Shown here piece by piece: positions 26,101-35,799 of a stretch of 64,000 nucleotides of DNA (position 1 is its first letter; each line of letters starts with the position of its first letter). This DNA comes from Zeugodacus cucurbitae. Taxonomy: Eukaryota > Arthropoda > Insecta > Diptera > Tephritidae. The stretch lies in NCBI RefSeq assembly GCF_028554725.1, contig NC_071670.1, forward strand, positions 28,390,001 through 28,454,000. Reading direction: 5' to 3'. The notes below the pieces were generated by a model, which was not told the origin of the DNA, did no database searches, and saw only the letters and a program-made list of their open reading frames with translations. A program made the translations under genes and the position numbers.

Positions 26101-29100
26101 AACCCACTTTTAGTAATTTTCAACCTAACCTTTGTATGGGAGGTGGGCGTGGTTATTATCCGATTTCTTTCATTTTTGGACTGTACTAAGAAGTGGCTAA
26201 ACAAAACGAGTCTGTTTTCTGTTTCTGTTTCTGTTGTGCAGAAAGTTTGGTTTATATATGTAGCTCTATTGGTTTCCGACATATGTATATATATATATAT
26301 ATATATTTGGCGTAGGTACCGCTTTAAGCGATTATAGCCGAATCCACCAGAGCGCGCCACTCATTCCTCCTTTTTGCTTTTTGGCGCCAACGGGAAACAC
26401 CAAGTGAAGCCAGGTCACTTTGCACTTGGTCTTTCCACCGGAGTGGAGGTCGTCCTCTTCCGCGGCTTCCTCCAGCGGGTACTGCATCGAATACTTTCAG
26501 AGCTGGAGTGTTTTCTTCCATCCGTACAACATGACCTAGCCAGCGTAGCCGCTGTCTTTTGATTCGCTGAACTATGTCAATGTCGTCGTATAAATCGTAC
26601 AGCTCATCGTTCCATCGTCTGCGGTATTCGCCGTTGCCAATGTTTAGAGGACCATAAATCTTGCGCAAAACCTTTCTCTCGAAAACCGCAAGAGTCGTCT
26701 CATCGGATGTTGTCATCGTCCACGCTTCAGCGCCATACATCAGGACGGGAATAATGAGCGACTTATAGAGTTTGATTTTGGTTCGTCGAGAGAGGACTTT
26801 ACTTTTCAATTGCCTACTCAGTCCAAAGTAGCACCTGTTGGCAAGAGTGATTCTGCGTTGGATTTCAAGGCTGACATTGTTGGTGTTGTTAATGCTGGTT
26901 CCCAGATAAACGAAATTATCTACAACTTCAAAGTTATGACTGTCAACAGTGACGTGGGAGCCAAGACGCGAGTGCGCTGACTGTTTGTTTGATGACCGGA
27001 GATATTTCGTCTTGTCCTCATTCACCGCCAGGCCCATACGCTTCGCTTCTTTATCTAGTCTGGAAAACGCAGAACAAACGGCGCGGTTGTTGCTTCCGAT
27101 GATATCAATATCATCGGCATACGCCAGGAGCTGTACACTCTTGTAGAAGATTGTACCCTCTCTCATTAGTTCTGCAGCTCGTATTATTTTTTCCAGCAAT
27201 AGATTGAAGAAGTCGCACGATAGTGAGTCACCCTGTCTGAAGCCTCGTTTGGTATCGAACGGCTCGGAGAGGTCCTTCCCGATCCTGACGGAGCTTTTGG
27301 TGTTGCTCAACGTCAGCTTACATAGCCGTATTAGTTTTGCAGGGATACCAAATTCAGACATCGCGGCATAAAGGCAGCTCCTTTTCGTGCTATCGAAGGC
27401 AGCTTTAAAATCGATAAAAAGATGGTGAGTATCGATTCTTCTCTATCGGGTCTTTTCCAAGATTTGGCGCATGGTGAATATCTGGTCCATTGTAGATTTG
27501 CCAGGTCTAAAGCCACACTGATAAGGTCCAATCAGTTCGTTGACGGTGGGCTTTAGTCTTTCACACAATACGCTCGACAAAACCTTATATGCGATATTGA
27601 GGAGACTTATACCACGGTAGTTGGCGCAGATTGTGGGGTCTCCCTTCTTATGGATTGGGCAGAGCACACTAAGATTCCAATCGTCAGGCATGCTTTCTTC
27701 CGACCATATTCTACAAAGAAGCTGATGCATGCACCTTATCAGTTCTTCGCCGCCGTATTTGAATAGCTCGGCCGGTAATCCATCGGCCCCCGCCGCTTTG
27801 TTGTTCTTCAAGCGGGTAATTGCTATTCGAATTTCTTCATGGTCGGGTAATGGAACATCTATTCCATCGTCATCGATTGAGGAATCGGGTTCGCCATCTC
27901 CTGGTGTTGTACTTTCACTGCCATTGAGCAGGTCGGAGAAGTGTTCCCTCTATAATCCCAGTGTGCTCTGGACATCCGTTACCAGATTACCTTCTCGGTC
28001 CCTACATGATAATGCTCCGGTCTTGAAACCTTCTGTAAATCGCCTCATCTTTTCATAAAATTTTCGAGCATTACCCATGTCGGCCAGCTTTTCAAGCTTT
28101 CCATACTCACGCATTTCGACCTCTTTCTTTTTACGTCTGCAAATGCGTCTCGCTTCCCTCTTCAGTTCTCGATATCTATCCCACCCCGAACGTGTTGTGG
28201 TCGATCGCAACGTTGCGAGATATGTACAAAAAACCAATTTGAGTGCGGGACCACGCCCACCTCCCCAAAACAATCAAACTGTACTTTATAAGGTGAAAAG
28301 AAGACATAATATTTTAGGCTTTTAAGAAATCAAGAAAGTAAAAGAAAAATTAATGTAAGTGTAATTCAAAAGAAGTAAAAAGAATCGGCCAAATATTGCC
28401 GATGCCAATGCTGAATTTTGAATAATAATAACTCTAGAGAGTTTGGTTGATATAGCTCTAGTAGTTAACGAGATATGTAGAAAATCACTTTCCCATAAAA
28501 ATTATGTCCAAATATGCCTCTTCATAGTGCGTTCCTTTGTATCAACTACTTTCATAGCTTTATTTATGGCTTAGTTATGGCACTTTATGTGTTCAAGGTT
28601 TTCGCCATTTTGTGGGCGTGGCAATAGTCCGATTTCGCTCTTTTTCATACCAACCGTTTCATGACCGTCCATTTTTACTCAAGTTATCGCTCGCACAGAC
28701 AAACGGACAGATAGACATCCGGATTTAAATCTACTCGTCACCCTGATCAATTTGGAATATATACCCCAATATCTAACTCGTTTAGTTTTAGGTGTTACAA
28801 ACAATCGTTATGTGAATGAAACTATTATACTGTCTTTGCAAAAGTTGTGAGGGTTATATATTATATCTGAATTGAGAATATTGTGAATCGGCTGATCTTA
28901 TTGCATTCCATTACAGAAGTCCAAATATGAATTTACATAAATGTTTATGGGCCAATCCAACAACGAATATCATTGGAATTGATGGTGATATTTATTGAAG
29001 AAAAAATGTGTGCAATAGGATACTTTTACATAAAAATACAATTAATGATATAAGGCCCCTTATGAAGTCAGTAATCATAACTGTTGAGCTAACATTAGCA

Positions 29101-32100
29101 GCCAGAGATCCATTGAAAGATTTCCCAATTTCTCAGAGAGTTGTTATTATTAATGAGCTCTTCATAATTTAGATTTTGTTCTGGAAAAATGAAAAAATTA
29201 AGAAGAATTGTGAAGAATATATTTCTGATGACCCCGATGAAAATATCAGCCGTTATCAAGCTGACGCGGCAAATACAAGAAAACAAAAAGCAAATAAATT
29301 AAGGCGAACAACTTGCAACACTAGCCTGTGTGATCGGACTAAATTGTTCTCAACTGAAAATACTGAATAATATTCGAGAGAACTTAATTTAAAAATATTA
29401 GGCGAAGTATTATAAATGTAATACTAAAAAATATATTTAAGTTCATAGAGAGTTTATATAATAAACTATAGCTCTTCCGTGTTATGTAGAATACAATTTA
29501 ATCCATTTATTTTGTCGAGATGGCTTAAATTATGAGCTTCACGAGTTCGAAAAAATTTGAATTTATTATTAATACTAAGTAATTTTTTGTTAATCACTAG
29601 TGAATGTGTAAACGTGTAACTTTATTCATGGTATTTTCCCGCATTTTACGTCAACACTTGAACTTCAATTTCAGCTTTTTTGATCGTTTTCATATTGAAA
29701 TATTTTCTAGAATCTCAACCAGAAATGAGAAACATTCTACTTATGGCTTTTGAAAAAATATAGTAAAATATTGGAGCCCAAAAAATACCTTACGTTTTTT
29801 CATCGTATTAGACCGTTTTCTATTTGAAATGCATTTTATTTCTCGTAATAATGACTACAGCATTGAGGTAACATTTTAAAAAATTTCGAACATAATGTAT
29901 TGCTAACAATTGCAAGAATAAATATAATGACTCCAATAAGACAAATCCCGGGTATCCAGGAACGAGAAAAAATAAATCTTATTTGTTTAAATAAATAAAC
30001 ATTAATTAGCTAAAATATAAAAATTAAGTTAAAAGGTATCAAACAATTAAAAGCGTTGTTCCAGTGGTTCGGCCATAGGACAAAGATCCAAAAATTCATC
30101 TCACAATTTTTGGTCAAAATGTATACCGATGGTCAATTTAGAATCAATTTTCTTATTTGCAAACCGATTTTTGGTGAAAATCTAACGGTACTTTCTTAAA
30201 ATATAGGCTGTAATTGTCACTGGTCGAATGTTTTGGCGAAAATTCGACTTTATTTAAGGCATATGCCTAATTAATGGGTCAAAATATCTCATATCACAGG
30301 AAATACGCAACCTATTTCAATGAAATTCGGTTTACAAAAAATTTATAGCATCCCAATAGTATGATTTGTAAATGGGCGAAATTGGTTCACAAGATCGCCT
30401 ACTTTCCTTATAACACAATTTTGAAATTCATCTGATTCGTTCACTTTATAATATATAAATTATATTCGTATATAAGCTCCACTGAAGATATCGCAACAAA
30501 TCTTTTCACTAGTACTGCATTTATAATGTAACATCGTGAGTCTCAAATTCGAAATCGGAGAATATATAACTTTACAAGGTCCCAGGTATCAAACACAAGG
30601 ACTTTAGGGTTTGTGGTTAATTTATCGAAAATATAAGTAAATCATTCAGATATTCTAAAAAAAAATAAGGATTTTCAATTTGTTTGCATACAGTTTTAAT
30701 TGTGTTCCCCCGCGATCCCCTTTAATTATATTTTATATGGTATTAAGCAGAGTCTTAAGGTAATAAAAGTGTTAAAATTAGGTGCGTCAAAATACTAATG
30801 CACTATGAATTCACTATTTTATTGGAAAGAAGAATGAGTCAACGTTATTTCAATCTATGTACGGCTTACTAGAGGAGACATAAGGCTTTGTTATAATTAT
30901 AATGGCTGTTGAATGTTGTGTAAAATTTAATGTATTAAATTAGTTGATTATTTGTTATTTCCTACATGATTTTTTGATTTATAGTCGTTCGTTTTGGCAA
31001 TATTTTTTACTATCAGGCAGGTTCTGTAATTCACTTCCGAGTGAAATTCAAGCAAATTCACTTTCAATCCGATGTTTGGTATATTTGGTGTAGTGAATTT
31101 CGATTTTACTTTTCAATTTCCACATTTTTTTAATTTTCATTTTCACTCGGACTGCAGAACTTGCCTGTACATATATATTTAAAAGATTTAATTATATTTT
31201 TGGTGAAAATTTCACAGCGATATCTCAATGGGAGGTATTTGTGACCGCAGCTTCATACAAGCCGAAGCGCTGTGAAGAGCCACGTTGCAAGTATTATGTC
31301 CCATATAAAATATATAAATAATGTTTTAGACATAAAAAGTAATTTTAAGAACCATTTTTCGAAGATTGATATAACAAAAGACAAACTTAGAAGAAAGAAA
31401 AGTCTAACATACATCGATATATGCCGAAATTTGGTTGGGCACATTTTAAAGAATGGTTTAACACCAGTGAATAGACTCTCGTTGGCAGGCAAAGCATAAC
31501 CTCTAAATGGTAAGATTCCAACATTTCTAAGACGCTGTCTATATAACATAATTTCTATATAAATGCCTCTATCCAAATTATTTCAACTCGATCCCTGTTC
31601 ATTTAACAATTTCCACCAATTTTATAGGAATGTGTGAAAGTTTGAGTATCTACTTTTATAATCGTTTGTTTCGTCTGTATAAACAAACATTATAGTGTAA
31701 AATTTCATCGGGGCAAATAGTTCAATTGTATCCGCACATTTGAGAAGATAATTGCGGTACTTAGCTTAACAGTCACTCAAAATGCGTGATAATCTCCGGC
31801 ACGTGTGAACAGTTACAACAAAACAACCCGGCGGGTGACACACACATACAAACAATCGCGTGTGTTAAATGTGTAAACACATACATACACAGATGTGCAG
31901 AAGTTATTGGCTTCTGCTCAATCCGGGGATTTAGGATAATCCACTATAAGGAGAGAGGACGAAATGTGCAACAAATTGAAAGAAAGGATTAAAGCGACCA
32001 CTCGCAGGCGCTACAACTCTTTTCACATTCACACATGTCCCTTTGTGATTCATTCATGCATTCTTCAATGGGTGAGCTCCATGCAATAAAACAATTACCG

Positions 32101-33263
32101 GATATCGAATGGTCAGATAGTCGCGTTGGTGGCGTGTGCGCGGGTGTGTGATGGTGCGAAGACGTGTCCATGCCAGGTGTGGGCAAACCAGAGTACAGTG
32201 AGCTAAAATCTTCGGGTGTACTACTGCATTTGCGTTGGTGATTAAGAGAGCCTTTGTCGATGACGGTGAGCGGCGAACGGGTATCTTGCATCGATGAGGT
32301 TAGACCGAGCAGACGGTTCTCATGAGAGGAAGTAATGCCCATTAAGCGATTATCTTGAAATGACATGAATTTCGTATCCTGTGACATGCCGGCATGCTGC
32401 ATATTCGCCGCATGATCGTCCAATAAGCCTTGTTGCAGGCCCAACAGACCGCCAACCAAATTAGGGCGCAGTTCATCCATTGAGAGTTTGCTTTGACCGC
32501 AAGTACCAGCGGTAAAGTTGAGTTGCCGACTAAATATAGCCGGGAATATATTAAACTGTTGGGAGTCCGCGCTAGATTGTGGACTCAGTCCAAGGCTGGG
32601 TGGTACGATGTGAGGTATGGAAGAAGCCGTTGAAACAGATGTTGCCACCGACGAAATCGGATGGACGTTATTGCCACCCGAACCGGGTCCGTTGCCAATG
32701 ACCAGGGATGATACGGAATTCGAGCCGACGGCACTGCTGCCACTACCGGAGGTGGCGCTGCCGTTACTGGTCGCACAACCGACGGAAGTTGGTGTATGCA
32801 GCTGTTGGGCTTGTGCCTGCGCTGATTGTTGTTGTTGCTGATGTGATGACTGTTGTTGGGCGATCGGTGCTACTGAAGCTGATTGCTGTTGCTGCTGCCC
32901 TATGGCCGGTAAACCGCTATGTGATAGGCCGACGGCGTGAGCTTGGGCGGCTGCGTGCGATACGCCAGCAGTACCGGCGTGATGTGGATGCAAGAGCGAA
33001 TGATGCGGTGGTATGTGGGCAGACGGATTACTTGTAGACAAATGAGGTTGATGAACGTGATGCACCTGAAGGGAATTCGAGATGGTATTGCCGACGACAC
33101 CACCACCGGACACAGGGCCGCCGGCACAACTGTGTTGTTTGAAATCCAACTTGTGGCCGGTGTAAAAGCGCGTATCAATATACGTCTTGAAAAAATCAAT
33201 TATACCACTCAGCGAGAAACGGTACGGATGTGACGACGAAGTGGTATGCTTATGAGCACACCT
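11012..33263 (-). CDS. Paired-like homeodomain transcription factor, PROP1/UNC-42 family (six exons, start not resolved)
   Basis: Six exons on the minus strand join in phase: 33263-32099 (open 5' limit), 23286-23108, 22369-22262, 12884-12708, 12638-12533, 11118-11012. Counting from the Leu codon at 33147-33149, the frame is 575 codons plus stop. Exon 1 (350 codons) is rich in His, Gln, Ser and Ala. The homeodomain is residues 401-460: RRRHRTTFTQ (exon 2), EQLAELEAAF to ARIQ (exon 3), VWFQNRRAKYRKQE (exon 4), with Gln at position 50 and the invariant W48, F49, N51 and R53. The last exon has WYNKSLSALRM, an OAR-like motif. The combination HYPDIYCREELARTTKLNEARIQ is typical of PROP1/C. elegans UNC-42; I believe the Drosophila relative is CG32532 but cannot check it. 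Such proteins are nuclear DNA-binding regulators of cell identity (UNC-42 in neurons, PROP1 in pituitary). Introns 1 and 3 (8.8 and 9.4 kb) are full of transposons. No in-frame ATG precedes residue 1: the open frame runs back to a TGA at 33264-33266, so a further 5' exon is expected. Confidence 0.9.
12533..12638 (-). CDS. Homeobox gene, exon 5
   Basis: The acceptor (pyrimidine-rich, ..TTTTTCCAG) precedes GAT at 12638; the donor is ATGG|GTAAGC with the last exon base at 12533. It encodes DLFQMGASSYPGMTQPFTMT and on to QDSM plus one base. Met/Gly/Ser-rich linker between homeodomain and OAR-like end. Intron 4 is only 69 bases. Confidence 0.88.
12708..12884 (-). CDS. Homeobox gene, exon 4 (recognition helix of homeodomain)
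   Basis: Begins after TTCGAAG at 12885 with VWFQNRRAKYRKQEKQLQKA, which holds helix 3 with Q50 and N51, and continues to SINRYPQ; donor CAG|GTTTGT. The site ARIQ|VWFQ is the classic intron position inside helix 3 of paired-like homeodomains. Confidence 0.93.
13146..14128 (-). repeat. Second copy of the Tigger-like fragment, split by a nested MITE
   Basis: The inverted relative of 3706-3997: shared words include TTCGTTCATTAACTT, GAGATAAACGC and GCCTGATGGGCGGAAC-type sequence. Its left end holds a CCCGCTTAAGTGCC terminus. It is interrupted from 13464 to 14076 by another element. Lies in intron 3 of the homeobox gene. Confidence 0.5.
13464..14076. mobile_element. Harbinger-like MITE nested in an older repeat
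   Basis: 613 bp with inverted ends GGCGCCTGCTTCATGTTCAA and GGCGCCTGCTACACATTCAA, continuing as AATATTTATCGTGATATTTG on both sides (about 45 bp in all). Left flank is TTA and right flank TTC; comparison with the related uninterrupted sequence at about 3750 (TTTAAACGCG) suggests a 3-bp TTA/TAA target duplication with one change. TIRs starting GGCGCC plus a TWA duplication suggest PIF/Harbinger; a 6-bp GGCGCC duplication is the alternative reading. Internal repeats of GATCGCGATT; no coding frame. Confidence 0.6.
15400..15869. mobile_element. Tigger-like MITE, TIR CAGTAATCCCCTCTTAAGTG
   Basis: 470 bp bounded by CAGTAATCCCCTCTTAAGTG on the left and, inverted, CAGTGATCCCCGCTTAAGTA on the right, with TA on both sides (15398-15399, 15870-15871). 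Inside, several further CGCTTAAGTGCC-type blocks alternate in direction. A collinear second copy starts at 63705. No ORF. It sits in intron 3 of the homeobox gene. Confidence 0.7.
16389..17390 (-). mobile_element. Internally deleted Tc1-like element
   Basis: 1002 bp between TA dinucleotides (16387-16388 and 17391-17392). Imperfect inverted ends: CCTCAAAAAAATTGATATTT on the left and CCTCAGAAAAATTGATATTT on the right, about 26 bp with GCAA following. It encloses a minus-strand Tc1-type transposase remnant. Complete Tc1-like elements are about 1.6-1.7 kb, so roughly 0.6 kb has been lost. Confidence 0.72.
16529..17087 (-). pseudogene. Tc1-like transposase remnant
   Basis: The N-terminal helix-turn-helix part reads LSPKENTQIATMSECGVKVG then EIAKRLKRHRN; after a frame break follow ITRKRVQQIF, NLDGPDGNLKYWRD and GGGSLMVWAASSS, all marks of Tc1 transposases. 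The frame ends at KFTKVDFY, so the second and third catalytic acidic residues are gone. Dead copy. Confidence 0.75.
18486..18690. repeat. Decayed relative of the CGAGTTATGGA-type MITE
   Basis: Repeated words CCATAACTC, CTTTCGAATTGGCAAT and TCATACAAATTCC match, inverted and diverged, the short element at 43687-43909. Ends not resolvable. Confidence 0.35.
18974..19858. repeat. Copy of the abundant GTTCGG-hairpin repeat family
   Basis: Starts with TATACTCTCTTAGCAACTTTG, then words shared by all copies (AACGGTTG, AGAGTTAGATATA, a run of TGTCTGTC/GTCCGTCC, CCACGCCCACAAAA) and ends AATTGCGAGAGTATT..CCCGAACTTAGCC. No intact ORF; moderately decayed. Other copies: 24841-25395, 25513-28275, 28435-28860, 30226-30700, 44330-44590, 53716-54396, 61870-63170. 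Confidence 0.65.
20167..20852. mobile_element. hAT-type MITE with 8-bp target duplication
   Basis: 686 bp flanked by a perfect 8-bp direct repeat CTCTATAC (20159-20166 and 20853-20860). The ends are inverted and imperfect: TAGGGCTCTTAAAATTATTC and CAGAGCTCTTGGTATTCGAC. The interior is full of TATTCGAATAGTCG-like palindromic repeats. The 8-bp duplication and short TIR point to the hAT superfamily; there is no transposase. In intron 3 of the homeobox gene. Confidence 0.78.
22093..22104. promoter_or_regulatory. Candidate paired-type homeodomain dimer site TAATCATGATTA
   Basis: A perfect palindrome of two TAAT half-sites spaced by four bases, in intron 3 of the homeobox gene about 160 bases beyond exon 3; another TAATC lies 7 bases away. 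Paired-class homeodomains can bind such palindromes as dimers, most often with 2- or 3-base spacing. Chance occurrence in AT-rich DNA is possible. Confidence 0.25.
22262..22369 (-). CDS. Homeobox gene, exon 3 (homeodomain helices 1-2)
   Basis: Exactly 36 codons, EQLAELEAAFAKSHYPDIYC then REELARTTKLNEARIQ, between acceptor TTTTAG (ending at 22370) and donor CAA|GTAAGT. Phase 0 at both ends. Confidence 0.95.
23108..23286 (-). CDS. Homeobox gene, exon 2 (start of homeodomain)
   Basis: Acceptor TTTTGCAG ends at 23287; the first two bases complete an Ala codon with the last base of exon 1. Encodes EGAFKKLKPEPNTG, a Ser/Gly/Pro-rich linker, then the homeodomain arm ARRRHRTTFTQ; donor CAG|GTCAGT. 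Confidence 0.93.
24841..25395. repeat. GTTCGG-hairpin repeat family, truncated copy
   Basis: Shares AGTTTTGTTCACATAACGGT, TTAGATATAGGGTTATATAT and CACGCCCACC with the 61870 copy and runs to ATCGAACACGAGGACC. It is interrupted by the 44-bp RTE end at 25307-25350. Lies in intron 1. Confidence 0.6.
25307..25350 (+). mobile_element. 44-bp solo 3' end of the RTE retrotransposon (AT-tailed)
   Basis: Contains CTCGGCTATA, the hairpin ATCGCTTAAGCGAT, TTCTACGCC and an AATATATATA tail. It interrupts a repeat copy whose empty site survives nearby (25700-25715, inverted: GATATATGGGGCC). CATATAT flanks it on both sides (25300-25306, 25351-25357). Stem bases differ from the 2754 and 4876 copies but still pair. 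Confidence 0.7.
26288..28216 (-). mobile_element. 5'-truncated RTE retrotransposon (copy B)
   Basis: 1929 bp, minus strand, flanked by GACATATGTA (26278-26287) and GAGATATGTA (28217-28226), a 10-bp target duplication with one change inside an older repeat. It holds the RT half only. Its 3' end has the hairpin ATCGC-TTAAA-GCGGT around the stop codon and then an (AT)n tail, unlike the AAG tail of copy A, so at least two 3'-end subtypes exist. Confidence 0.85.
26324..28216 (-). pseudogene. RTE reverse transcriptase, truncated with nonsense changes
   Basis: The 345-codon part 26324-27361 is open, with GFRQGDSLSCDFFNLLLEK, LLAYADDIDIIG and the C-terminal RQRLRWLGHVVRMEE. Upstream, TAG interrupts EKTR|RRIDTHHLF (about 27443) and another stop precedes REHFS (about 27950). 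The endonuclease is absent because of 5' truncation. It supplies the intact reading across the 7-base gap of copy A. Confidence 0.82.
28435..28860. repeat. GTTCGG-hairpin repeat family, further fragment
   Basis: Words AGAGAGTTTGGTTGATATAG, AACGAGATATGTAG, TGGGCGTGGCAATAGTCCGA, CAGATAGACATCCGG and AATCGTTATGTGAA match other copies in inverted orientation to the 24841 copy. Confidence 0.55.
28861..30225. other. Intron 1 sequence, no feature recognised
   Basis: AT-rich; includes a 64-codon frame at 29176-29370 (starting at TTG) with Lys/Asn/Arg-rich composition and no recognised motif. No transposon ends or exons seen. Confidence 0.45.
30226..30700. repeat. GTTCGG-hairpin repeat family, decayed fragment
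   Basis: Matches to the family interior: ATGGGTCAAAATATCTCA, CAATGAAATTCGGTT, GTAAATGGGCGAAATTGGTT and CTGATTCGTTCACTTTATAA. Both ends lost. Confidence 0.5.
32099..33263 (-). CDS. Homeobox gene, exon 1 (first visible coding exon)
   Basis: Open from just after TGA (33264-33266) to the donor TCCG|GTAATT at 32099/32098. The first 38 codons include HPYRFSLSGIIDFFKTYIDT and RFYTGHKLDFKQHSC, which look protein-like (aromatic, ordered) but lack an ATG. A His/Gln/Ser-rich low-complexity middle follows, then LSMDELRPNLVGGLLGLQQG and a Pro/His/Thr tail ending DHSIS. Running past the donor gives only a short unrelated tail, which supports splicing here. The upstream boundary (acceptor or start) is uncertain. 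Confidence 0.8.
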
Positions 33264-33289
33264 TCACAACAATATACACCAAATTGGGA

Positions 33290-34450
33290 ATCAGCTTAAT
33301 CCTTTTAAGTAACAATAGAGCTTTCGATTCACTCGCGCACAAATATGTTCGATAACAATGCACAAATATTAGCCACTTGCAGCATAGCCCGCGATAGACG
33401 TCGCTTCAGGAATTCGGCGCACTTCACTAATTTTGCGGTAAAATCAATTTAGTAATTTCAAAATCAATTACAATTATTAAGGTATCTGAAGTGTGTGTAC
33501 GCATATATGTATATTCATAAGCATTCGATTTGATTTGTTTGGTGCTTTTTATTTGGTCCGCCGATTGACCGACGCGTAACCGACACTGGCGTCTCGATGT
33601 CTATACTGAGTAGGTAAACGACTGGCGAATAGTTGAAATAATCACTAACCCCAACACAAGGAGGCACATACACACACGTAGACACTATTCCAGCTGCTAA
33701 CTGTTTTTTTTTTCTGCCCACCGCACCGACAGACTACAGTACTCAGAAGACCGATTATAGTACTGGCTGGTTAGTGTGTACTGTTACGAACCGCCTGTCG
33801 ACGGGTGAACTGTGACCAGTGTTTCTTTTACACGCCCGTCATACCGAAAGAGAGAGCAAGCGCGTATGTTGGACCCGATAAACTTTTTAATCGCGTCAAT
33901 TTAATGCCAAAATCTGTCCGTATATGTAGATATGTACTTCGATTGCGCCCGACCACCGCACAACGCGAGTGTATAACTAACTGTTCGCTGTACGTCGGTT
34001 TGATAGCTGGTGCAGACCAGACCAGACCAATTTCTAATGTTTACAAATAATGAAAATTCGATTTCCTCTTCTTGAGAGGGGGTAATAACAATAATGTAAT
34101 TTCGGATGCGTTTAACTCTATCGCAATTTACTGCCCTGTGCCGCACCACAGCCAGCAAGTGTATGCAAATGTATCCTTCGAATTATTCACTCTGCTGCTA
34201 ACTGTTCCAGCTGTATGAGTTACCGTGCTGTCGCGAAGAGTACAACCTCAATGTCTCGGTTCGGTGGTACGCGCGTATTCGCGGCCGATCAAACTTAAAA
34301 TGATATACGATTCCAGGCAGCACACAAAATTATAACGAAATTAAGGATCATGTGCTTGCTGTCCGCTTCGAAGGCTGCGTCGTTCTTTCCACACCGATGC
34401 CCGATGGTGGTGGGTGGCGGCTCATCAACGTCGACGTCGCTGTAAAATCT
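33290..34450 (-). promoter_or_regulatory. Probable 5' end / promoter region of the homeobox gene
   Basis: Unlike its surroundings this block is relatively rich in CpG and GC-containing words (for example GTACGCGCGTATTCGCGGCC near 34270). It lies directly upstream of the first visible coding exon, whose ATG is missing, so a 5' coding or untranslated exon and the transcription start may be here. No defined TATA or initiator could be chosen by eye. Confidence 0.3.
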
Positions 34451-34546
34451 CGAGCTGATTGAGCTTATGTTGTTGCGTCGTTGTCAGCAGCACAATGTTG
34501 GTGTTGGTGGTGGAGAGGGTGGTCATTGGTTTGGTATGTGAACGTA

Positions 34547-34572
34547 CATATATATATATATATATATATATA
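34547..34572. repeat. (TA)n microsatellite
   Basis: About 13 uninterrupted TA units inside ACGTACATATATA...TACGTG. Confidence 0.9.
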
Positions 34573-35799
34573 CGTGTATGCACTGTAAATAAATATGTAC
34601 TCGTATTTGAACGAGCTCATCTGCTTTATGGTAGTTTTTGCAAGACCACGAATCGTTAGCCATACTAATAATAATGTGGAAAATAATGAACATCATTGCT
34701 GTGAACGAATATGTCAGCGCACACCAACACCGTCTGTATATAAATACACATGGGAGCAACAAGGAGAGCAACATCTTTTGCTACCGCTCTATGCGACTTG
34801 TCATTGTGCATCCTGTCGTGCACTCATCCCTTCTGTTTGCGAGCGTCTCTCGACGACGTCTGCTCGCGACAGCTCCTCATTATGCAGCACATCATAGTAT
34901 TGTCTCTTTTTAACTGGTCTAACTTCATTAGAGGAAATTTTTTGCTTTTTTGTCGGTCTCTCAAATAGCATGCAATAACAACAGTGCATGGCTGGTAGTT
35001 GGACCCTTCGACCCAATAAGAAATGGCTGCTCTGAGGTTGAGTCGCTGTCGCCGTTAATGATGTGCGTCCACTATTTTCAGTGTCTGATGTACATTTGTT
35101 CATAATTTTTGTTGTTGTTTTATTTTGAATGGTGCTACAAATGTAAAAATGCAACAACATTGGCACACAAAAACAGTGCCTCCAGTTCAGTATCGAGATA
35201 GTATGCGTGCAGCAGGAGCCATAGGAAGACGAATGCAACGCAGCGCTGGCCAACATAATCACAATGACAGACAAGCCTTCGCCTTCGAGTTTATTGGCGT
35301 CCACATCATTCGATGGTAAAAAGGATAATCACTATGCGTCTGACACACTTCCCTCGAGTTTATGTTGCAAATAAACTTTTCACTGCTGTGGTGTCAGCCT
35401 ACTCTTAGGTACTTTATGTATGTATGAGTATTTATTTGAGTGCATATTTGTATATGTAAATACATACATATACATATGTATGTACGTATTATATTTTCAC
35501 AGTTCGGTAGTTTCGCTGAAGATATTTTGCACATTATTGACGAGGTGTCGTCGAATGTCGGTTTGCGCGCCAACTTTGCAAATTTTAATTTCTTACCCAA
35601 ACATTTGAATTTACATATTTACATTCTGATAAAGAAGTATTTATAGATAATTCATGTAGAATGTGAATCACATTACAGTAATATATAATAGAATGCTGGA
35701 GATATGCCTTGTTGAAGTTTAATTGTTAAGTCAATATGATTTTCAAAAGAAATAGATTAAATATTTTTATTGATTAAATTCTCTTTGCAGCAGTAACAG
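34573..35799. other. Upstream intergenic sequence, no gene recognised
   Basis: Open frames on both strands here (longest 167 codons at 34801-35304, minus) lack recognisable motifs or splice partners. ACATATGTATG-type simple repeats at about 35415-35490. Confidence 0.4.

Larger units (their letters stand above)
25513..28275. repeat. GTTCGG-hairpin repeat family, copy split by RTE copy B
   Basis: Starts CAAGTAAGGAAGGGCTAAG with hairpin GTTCGGGTGTAACCGAAC and runs to 26287, then resumes at 28217 with GAGATATGTACAAAAAACC. The break point is filled by the RTE element, proving the order of insertion. Lies in intron 1. Confidence 0.65.

Noticed and set aside
31989..32098. ORF extension of exon 1 to a stop at 31989
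   Set aside because: Past the donor at 32099/32098 the reading is unrelated tail sequence, and splicing to 23286 restores an in-phase homeodomain.
33369..33405. ATG near GGGCTATGCTGCAAGTGGC as the missing homeobox start
   Set aside because: It opens only 17 codons to TGA in a frame that does not join exon 1, and the possible donor CAA|GTGGCT is weak.
34801..35304. 167-codon minus-strand frame upstream of the homeobox gene
   Set aside because: No motif and mixed composition; overlapped by equally long frames on the other strand. A candidate 5' exon would need an ATG and donor in phase, which I did not find.
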